Assembly: GCA_946811185.2 (NCBI GenBank)
Contig: OX328104.1
Span: 46,670,505 to 46,734,504, forward strand
DNA length: 64,000 nucleotides
Direction of reading: 5' to 3'
DNA from: Hippopus hippopus
Taxonomy: Eukaryota; Mollusca; Bivalvia; Cardiida; Cardiidae
Shown: positions 59,501 to 64,000 of the stretch, in pieces
Layout of the letters: each line of letters opens with the position of its first letter
Numbering within the stretch: position 1 is the first letter of the stretch
Position numbers and translations under genes: made by a program
The notes under the pieces: generated by a model
Database searches by the model: none
Seen by the model: only the letters and a program-made list of their open reading frames with translations
What the model was told of the DNA's origin: nothing

Positions 59501-62155
59501 TCTCTGAATCTCTCTCAAGAGATGAATATCCTAGGTCAGAATTCCCACACTAAGCAATCTGATCTTAGTCTACACTGTCTGCAATAATTTGAAGTTGTCC
59601 ATAGCATGCAGATTTAACCTTTACAAGATTACAAAATTTTAGGTTCATTAAAATTGTAAAAATTTACAGACAGCAAAAAATTTGCCACTCAAAGGATGAA
59701 AATTGTCTTTTCTAGCCTTTGAAAACATTATGGGAAAAAGAGAAAATGTTGGTTACCAGCATTCTCTCTTTTTTCCATAATGTTTTCACAAAGAAATTCC
59801 ATGTCAGGGTTTGTTAGATCTCAGGATTGTTGGGTAAAAGGTTTATGATCCTTACATTTTTTCTTTTCAGCTTGATATATTTGTTAAGGATGGCACACAT
59901 GAGACTGCGGATGAAGGTAGGTAATTTTCATTCAGTTACCATTGATACTCAAGTATGAGTTCTTACAAACCAGCACTAGATTGTGTTTGAAAACATTGAG
60001 GAAAAATGTGTCATTGCTTCTTCTTTTACCTCATTGTTGTCTTTATCTTTCAAAAGATGAATTGTCATCATCATGAAATATATGCAGTGTACCAGGTGAA
60101 CCCACAGTAAACAGTGGCATGTTTTATGACCCTGTGGGATAAGGCTTTTTAAAATATTCTGAGTTGAGAAGAAAATGAAGGCACCAACATTTTCTCTTTT
60201 TTTCCATAATGTTTTTTATCCTTACATAAACAAATCTTACTGGTTAAACCACATTTAATTTGTTGTCAGCAAATGCTTAGAATATGGACAAAGCTGTCGA
60301 TTCATCTGGTATACTGGTAAGGAGATAGGAAGCTTCAGAAAAGTACCTTCACAAAGCTATACCTCTTATTGAGTAGCCACCACTTTTAACCAGTTGCCAA
60401 AGTAGGATGGGTTCCTACACCCCTGATAGATTTTGAAATCATGTTTAGAAAATGAACAAATTGGTCTTTACAAGCCATTGTTTCTGTAAAACAAGGATTT
60501 TTATATTACTGTGTAAGTGGAAATGTTTGGGAGGTGGATATTTTTGCGATTTCGTGAATTTGAAAAATTTGCAAACTTTTTTGTTCACATATTTAACCAC
60601 AAGTATACCAACAAATAGCAAGTGTCTCTTATTCGCAAACATTTCCCAACGCAAAATATCCGTAATCTGTAATTCGCAATTTTTCGACACACGTATATAT
60701 CCACGTTTACAGTATTTAAAAAGAAAATATAATTCTTTATGCCTTGATATAGGGATGTAAAATTCCACTCGCCCGCTCGCATTGGTGAGTGATCTTTGAC
60801 TTCGGGCAAGTACAAGAAAGACCTGACTCGCCCAACTGGGCGAGTGCATTTTCTGACATATTACATGCACTTTAAGTAAGTAAAATTTGGCAAAATTTCA
60901 TTTGCAGAACTGCTAATCAAACGGAACTTTACATCAGTTATTTGAAGTTTTGTCTATTTAGTAACCATTACATGCATACACACAATATGATGTCAATTTC
61001 GCCACACCCAATATACATCAAATCTCTACAGGGAACCAATCAGGTATCACATACTACATTTAGTCGATGCCCATAATTTCTAAAAGCCACGCTTTGTTTC
61101 TGCATTACATACTGGGTATTTAGCAATGACCTCGCGATGACTCGGGGTAAATCCAGCTGTCTGCACTTCAGTATTTATTTCTTTTTGCGAGAATAGCTGA
61201 GGGAATTCCAAACTGGTTCAGAGGTTGTCTAAAAATATTCTGAAGAAGTGGCATGACCTATTTTCCATTAAATTGATTGAATCACTACAGATGCATTTAA
61301 AGAAGGTTATGCATGTAAGAAGATAATAAATTATGTAAACAAATTAGGTTGATTTTGTCCTCGAACATTAAGTCATTTGATCAGAAAATATGATGGTGCA
61401 GATACCTATTTTGAGTAGCATGTAGGGAACACCATCCGTTTACCTTTAGAAAATAATATTCCTCTCTTTCCATGATGATAATGAACAGGCAGTTGAATAA
61501 AAAGCTAAAAATCAGACATGATAACATTTCTTGACATTTTTTAAGATCAAAATTACGTGTAAGTAGAATCAATCACATGACTTTCAAGTCTGTTAGAGGA
61601 ATATTTCACAAAAAAAAGGGTGAGTGGAAAACTCTGCAGGGCGAGTAACCTATTACACCTACTGGCCCTGCTGGGCGAGTAGACCAAAAAATAATTTTAC
61701 ATCCCTGTTGATATTTTGTTGCATTACTCATACTAGGAAGTGACTTTGTTTAAAATAATCGGTTTGTTTTGAGTTAAACACTTGATCTTTCCGATTTTCA
61801 ACAAATAACATGAGCCATGCTCTGTGAAAAGAGATCTTACTGCATTAATAAAAAGTATTGACCCAGGTCAGACACTCTTGGCTTTTGTGCATATCAAAGA
61901 ACCAGTCTACCTCATGATTCTGTTGGTCGTTAGACAAATGAATTTTATGGATCCATAATTATGTGATGACTTGCTTGGTATCATGCATCATGGAGATGCA
62001 TTAAATACCATTTTGCCAGAGTATGGCTCCTTTATTTATATATTATATTTCCAGTGAATAAACAGATCAATGACAAAGAAAGGATAGCAGCCGCTCTTGA
62101 AAATCCCAATCTGAGAGAACTTGTGGACCAATGCATCAGTAACGATTTTGGATAA
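53276..62155 (+). CDS. CIAO2A: CIAO2A (FAM96A): cytosolic Fe-S assembly targeting protein, spliced, 5 exons
   Basis: Exons 53276-53513, 56999-57163, 58523-58572, 59871-59916 and 62055-62155 join to 199 codons plus TAA. This is a MIP18-family (DUF59) protein; in animals CIAO2A pairs with CIAO1 and delivers Fe-S clusters, notably to IRP1. Motifs: [20 protein letters not shown] across exons 1-2, [15 protein letters not shown] with the reactive Cys, GLCLRQKL in exon 3, [15 protein letters not shown] in exon 4, and [20 protein letters not shown] in exon 5. [12 protein letters not shown] and LVDQCI fit CIAO2A rather than CIAO2B. The N-terminus, about 79 residues before the domain, is roughly 40 longer than in human and is polar. 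The start matches human MQ + hydrophobic opening. Confidence 0.95.
53930..55810 (+). repeat. Dispersed ~570-bp repeat, copy 3, interrupted
   Basis: Left part 53930-54479 matches 43600-44080 (inverted) and 11110-11705. The match resumes after the 54480-55674 insertion with TCTCATTATTGAGAC, which is next to the same point in the uninterrupted copy. Confidence 0.7.
54480..55674. mobile_element. hAT-like non-autonomous element, 1.2 kb
   Basis: Perfect 16-bp inverted ends CAGGGTTGCATCTAGA. Flanks read CATAGCA at left and CATAGCG at right, a near target duplication; the intact site is preserved in the copy at 43600-44080. Subterminal ATCCCGC motifs at left and a G/C-rich run at right. Interior 55030-55280 resembles 8930-9260 of the other hAT-like element. 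No transposase frame. Confidence 0.82.
56160..56363. repeat. TTAA hairpin MITE, complete
   Basis: TTAACCCATAACCACACAAT to TTTGGTAAAGAATTAA; core AATGCTGGTAACCAGCATT. Half copies flank it (56075-56150, 56364-56490). Confidence 0.75.
56528..56742 (+). repeat. tRNA-type SINE, head lost
   Basis: Body CACCTCTGATGCATGTGAG, AAAGTAGTCAGTGGCTTGG and tail TTCAATACAAACAAAC; same subfamily as 42115-42400. Confidence 0.6.
56999..57163 (+). CDS. CIAO2A: CIAO2A exon 2
   Basis: After attctag it completes the Asp codon and encodes [11 protein letters not shown] through PHCSLASLI, holding the reactive Cys. A hairpin MITE starts 46 bases after its end. Confidence 0.96.
57209..57716. repeat. Three TTAA MITEs in a row sharing TTAAs
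   Basis: 57209-57433 (perfect core), 57430-57598 (core lost) and 57595-57716 (core CTGGTTATCACTA). Each junction uses a single TTAA. Longest such array in the window. Confidence 0.8.
57740..58030. repeat. TTAA MITE fragments
   Basis: GAAAACATGGTTGAAAAAGG with GCTGGTAACCA (57765-57800) and an arm with GAAAGCATTTCCATTCAAC (57950-58030); incomplete. Confidence 0.5.
58056..58283. repeat. TTAA hairpin MITE, complete
   Basis: Core GGAGAAAATGCTGGTTACCA continues as a perfect palindrome of 31 bp. Ends TGTGGTAAAGGGTTAA. Confidence 0.8.
58523..58572 (+). CDS. CIAO2A: CIAO2A exon 3 (50 bp)
   Basis: A T-tract ending ttcag, then [16 protein letters not shown]. Donor gtaaac. Confidence 0.94.
58626..58882. 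repeat. TTAA hairpin MITE
   Basis: TTAACCCTTTCCCACACAAC start; core interrupted by a T-tract, CTGGTAACCAGC kept; ends GATAAAGAGTTAA. Starts 54 bases after CIAO2A exon 3. Confidence 0.7.
59000..59208. repeat. TTAA hairpin MITE
   Basis: Left half of the hairpin reduced (ATTGAATGCTCTTGAAAGC); ends TTTGGTAAAGGGTTAA. Further fragments follow at 59205-59460. Confidence 0.65.
59613..59842. repeat. TTAA hairpin MITE
   Basis: Core GAAAATGTTGGTTACCAGC; the end TGTTGGGTAAAAGG sits 29 bases before CIAO2A exon 4. Confidence 0.7.
59871..59916 (+). CDS. CIAO2A: CIAO2A exon 4 (46 bp)
   Basis: [15 protein letters not shown] plus one base, between cttttcag and gtaggt. A hairpin MITE ends about 29 bases upstream. 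Confidence 0.94.
60330..60750. other. CIAO2A intron 4 segment, unassigned
   Basis: No exon. Overlapping short ORFs on both strands show no recognisable motif. Confidence 0.35.
60751..61707. mobile_element. hAT-like non-autonomous element, ~960 bp
   Basis: Inverted ends AGGGATGTAAAATT followed within about 10-15 bp by CTCGCCC in both, flanked by TTGATAT copies (60744-60750; 61708-61714). GGGCGAGT motifs repeat near both ends. No transposase. Confidence 0.75.
61810..62035. repeat. MITE of the GCTCTGTGAAAA family
   Basis: ATGAGCCATGCTCTGTGAAA and GCCAGAGTATGGCTC ends; finishes about 20 bases before CIAO2A exon 5. Confidence 0.65.
62055..62155 (+). CDS. CIAO2A: CIAO2A exon 5 and stop
   Basis: [20 protein letters not shown] to ISNDFG, TAA at 62153-62155. 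Confidence 0.96.
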
Positions 62156-62239
62156 TGGGGCATTGAAAACTACTTTTACCAGATGCAGAAATTTTAGAAT
62201 TTCTTTAACCCTTTACAAAACAATTTCACCGCTGAGTTT

Positions 62240-62605
62240 CAGGAAAAAACTTAAAGTCTCTTAATTTGCTCAAATCTGCTGACAGACGCATTTTCTGACT
62301 CAAGTTATGTTTATTATTTGAGACAAGTTTCAGTAACATTCACAAACTTTAGTATTTTTCTCAAATTTTGGGTTGACGCAATGTTGCAGACTCAATTCTG
62401 CAAAATAAATGAACATAACATCATTAACAGACTTACGTCCATTTTTTGGCTGAGTTGAGCTTGGAACATGTCAGCTCAAGACTTGAGAGCGTTAGTAAAC
62501 TCAGTTAATGTTAGTGAAATACATCTCTAATAACCAACTCAACTTAAGTGAGAGACCGAGTCCATTAGTGGATTTGAGCAAAATTAGAGACTTAAGGTTT
62601 ATTGC
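62240..62605. mobile_element. Small TIR element inside a MITE
   Basis: Left AACTTAAAGTCTCTTAATTT and GCTCAAATC pair with right GATTTGAGCAAAATTAGAGA and CTTAAGG. About 365 bp, no coding content. Exact limits and target duplication not resolved. Confidence 0.6.
62404..62409 (+). promoter_or_regulatory. Possible CIAO2A poly(A) signal
   Basis: AATAAA 249 bases after the stop, inside a small TIR insertion. Confidence 0.3.
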
Positions 62606-63295
62606 AAAACCAGGCTAGGTTTTAACAATCCTTGGGAAGAAGGCTTTTAAATATATGGTGAGAAAAGGATAAAATGCTGGTAACCAGCACTCTATGTTTC
62701 TCACAATGTTATCCAGCCTGTTAAAGACAAATCCCATCATAATAAAATTTAGCCACATTTAATTTGTGATCAGTAAACACTTTAAATTTTGACAAGTCTG
62801 ATTTGTGTGTGTGTGTGTGTGGTAAAGAGTCAAAGCATTCACAGATGACAGTTTATACATGTCTCAAATGATTGAACTTGTCTTTGAAAGAGAAGAAATC
62901 ATTGTCTGAAAATGAGAAAAATGTTGGTGACCAGCACTTTCTCTTTTCCCCACTATGTTTTTGAAAGTATTTTTCATCAAGTTTTGTTCAGATATGTCAT
63001 TGTTTGGAAAAGGGTTAAATGAAAGGTGGGATAACTTTAATACAAGGTGCGCCTCATTCAGCTTGTGATATAATATTTATGGTTTTTAGGTGTGATTTTG
63101 TACTGAAAGCTTATTCAGGTTGATAACTGCACTGATTTGACTGGGCAAAATGTGATGCTTGAATACTCATTCACCATCCATAAAAAAAAAATTTACGTTC
63201 TAAATCAGTAACAAAGAATGTCTGATGATTTTTGCATAAAATTGTCCGTAATTCCAATATTTTGTTATCAAAAATTGTAGGTATATGATAAAAGG

Positions 63296-63415
63296 AATGT
63301 ATCTGTAGTACAGTAACTTTCCTGGTGCTTATGTTTGCTTCCCACAATAACAAATTTTCTCAAGCAGCTTGAGGCACATACAGGCACGAGGAAAGTTACT
63401 TCAACATTATATTCT
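63296..63415. repeat. Foldback repeat, AAGCACCAGGAAAG family, copy 3
   Basis: TAACTTTCCTGGTGCTTATG and CAGGCACGAGGAAAGTTA are inverted; loop shorter than in the other copies. Confidence 0.65.
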
Positions 63416-63422
63416 CTCAGTA

Positions 63423-63649
63423 TTAACCCTTTACTACACAATCCCGAGTTTTGACAACCCTGGCAGAGAAGACCTTAAAAATTACTATGGGAAAAGGAGA
63501 AAATGCTGACAAGCAGCATTTTCTCCTTTTCCCACAATGTTTTCTTAACCCTTTACCAAACAATCCCTGGTTTTTACAACCAAGAGCAAGAAGCCTTCTG
63601 AAAACATTGTGGGAAAAGGAGAAAATGCTGGTAACCAGCATTTTTAGCT
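63423..63649. repeat. Two TTAA MITEs, second cut by a pearl-like insertion
   Basis: 63423-63548 (core GCTGACAAGCAGC) joins 63545-63649 through one TTAA. The second stops within the core (ACCAGCATTTTT). Confidence 0.75.
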
Positions 63650-64000
63650 CACCTGAGCACAAAGTGCTCAGGATGAGCTATTGTGATCACTCACCGTCCA
63701 TCCGTCGTCCGTCCGTCCATCCATTCACATTTCTTTGTTTACACTCTAGCATCTACAAATATTAACCAATCAGCACCAAACGTGGTCAAAATATATATGA
63801 CCATAAGATCTCGGATGAGTTGGATTATAGGTCTAATCGGACCAGAACAACTGGAGTTATTTGCCCTTGAATAAAAAAATTGCTATATTTGACTTTGTTT
63901 TCACTCTAGCATCTACAAATATCAACCAATCAGCACCAAACTTGGTAAAAATATATATGACCATAAGATCTCGGATGAGTTGGATTATGGATGTAATCGG
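63650..64000 (-). repeat. Pearl-like element, start only
   Basis: AGCTCACCTGAGCACAAAGT with TGCTCAGG, then (GTCC) repeats at 63696-63722, is the inverse of the 22145-22235 end. A ~160-bp unit (TCTAGCATCTACAAATAT, CCAATCAGCACCAAAC, GACCATAAGATCTCGG) begins twice (about 63745 and 63905). Runs off the window. Confidence 0.7.

Larger units (their letters stand above)
62208..62829. repeat. TTAA hairpin MITE split by a TIR insertion
   Basis: TTAACCCTTTACAAAACAAT stops at about 62224 and the MITE resumes near 62607 (TTTTAACAATCC, core GCTGGTAACCAGC), ending in a (TG) run and GGTAAAGAG at 62803-62829. Confidence 0.7.

Noticed and set aside
60445..60870. 141-codon minus-strand ORF in CIAO2A intron 4
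   Set aside because: Low-complexity AT-rich reading with overlapping ORFs in other frames and part of a hAT-like element; no motif.

Overview
The window looks like genomic DNA of a mollusc, most likely a bivalve (inference). It is AT-rich, with short exons and GT-AG introns. It is packed with decayed DNA transposons, tRNA-headed SINEs and tandem-core repeats resembling the 'pearl' elements described from bivalves. Nothing bacterial or viral was seen.

Three complete protein-coding genes were assembled by hand from splice sites, phase and family similarity. (1) ADAL (N6-methyl-AMP deaminase), + strand, nine exons, 256..14476, 345 aa. (2) CCDC112 (coiled-coil protein), - strand, fourteen exons, 44557 down to 23167, 484 aa. 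(3) CIAO2A/FAM96A (cytosolic Fe-S targeting factor), + strand, five exons, 53276..62155, 199 aa. Every exon junction is phase-consistent. The genes are not an operon and have no evident joint function: ADAL cleans up modified nucleotides, CCDC112 is a structural coiled-coil protein, and CIAO2A delivers Fe-S clusters.

Repeats fill most of the rest. The dominant one is a palindromic MITE of about 220-270 bp with CCCTTTACCA-type ends, TTAA flanks (piggyBac-like) and a hairpin core. More than 50 copies or fragments are present, some abutting and sharing one TTAA. Two mariner elements (5163-6446, 15764-17095) carry broken DD34D transposases. Several insertions have clear target duplications: a 2.35-kb hAT-like element (7594-9946, TTTGAGTC), a 3.6-kb element with iterated termini (44630-48234, GTTCAGGA) 72 bp upstream of the CCDC112 ATG, a solo-LTR-like insertion (27857-28466, CCAT) and hAT-like elements at 54480-55674 and 60751-61707. 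Other families are four copies of a 190-bp foldback, three of a 160-bp foldback, three of a ~570-bp dispersed repeat, tRNA-type SINEs, and a 5'-truncated LINE.

Layout: 1-14476 ADAL; 14.5-22.7 kb intergenic repeats with a mariner and two pearl-like arrays; 23.1-44.6 kb CCDC112; 44.6-48.2 kb composite element; 48.2-53.2 kb AT-rich intergenic DNA with a transposase relic; 53.3-62.2 kb CIAO2A; 62.2-64 kb repeats. The most unusual theme is how often transposon ends lie within about 10-30 bp of splice sites, and how many insertions nest inside the TTAA hairpin MITE.
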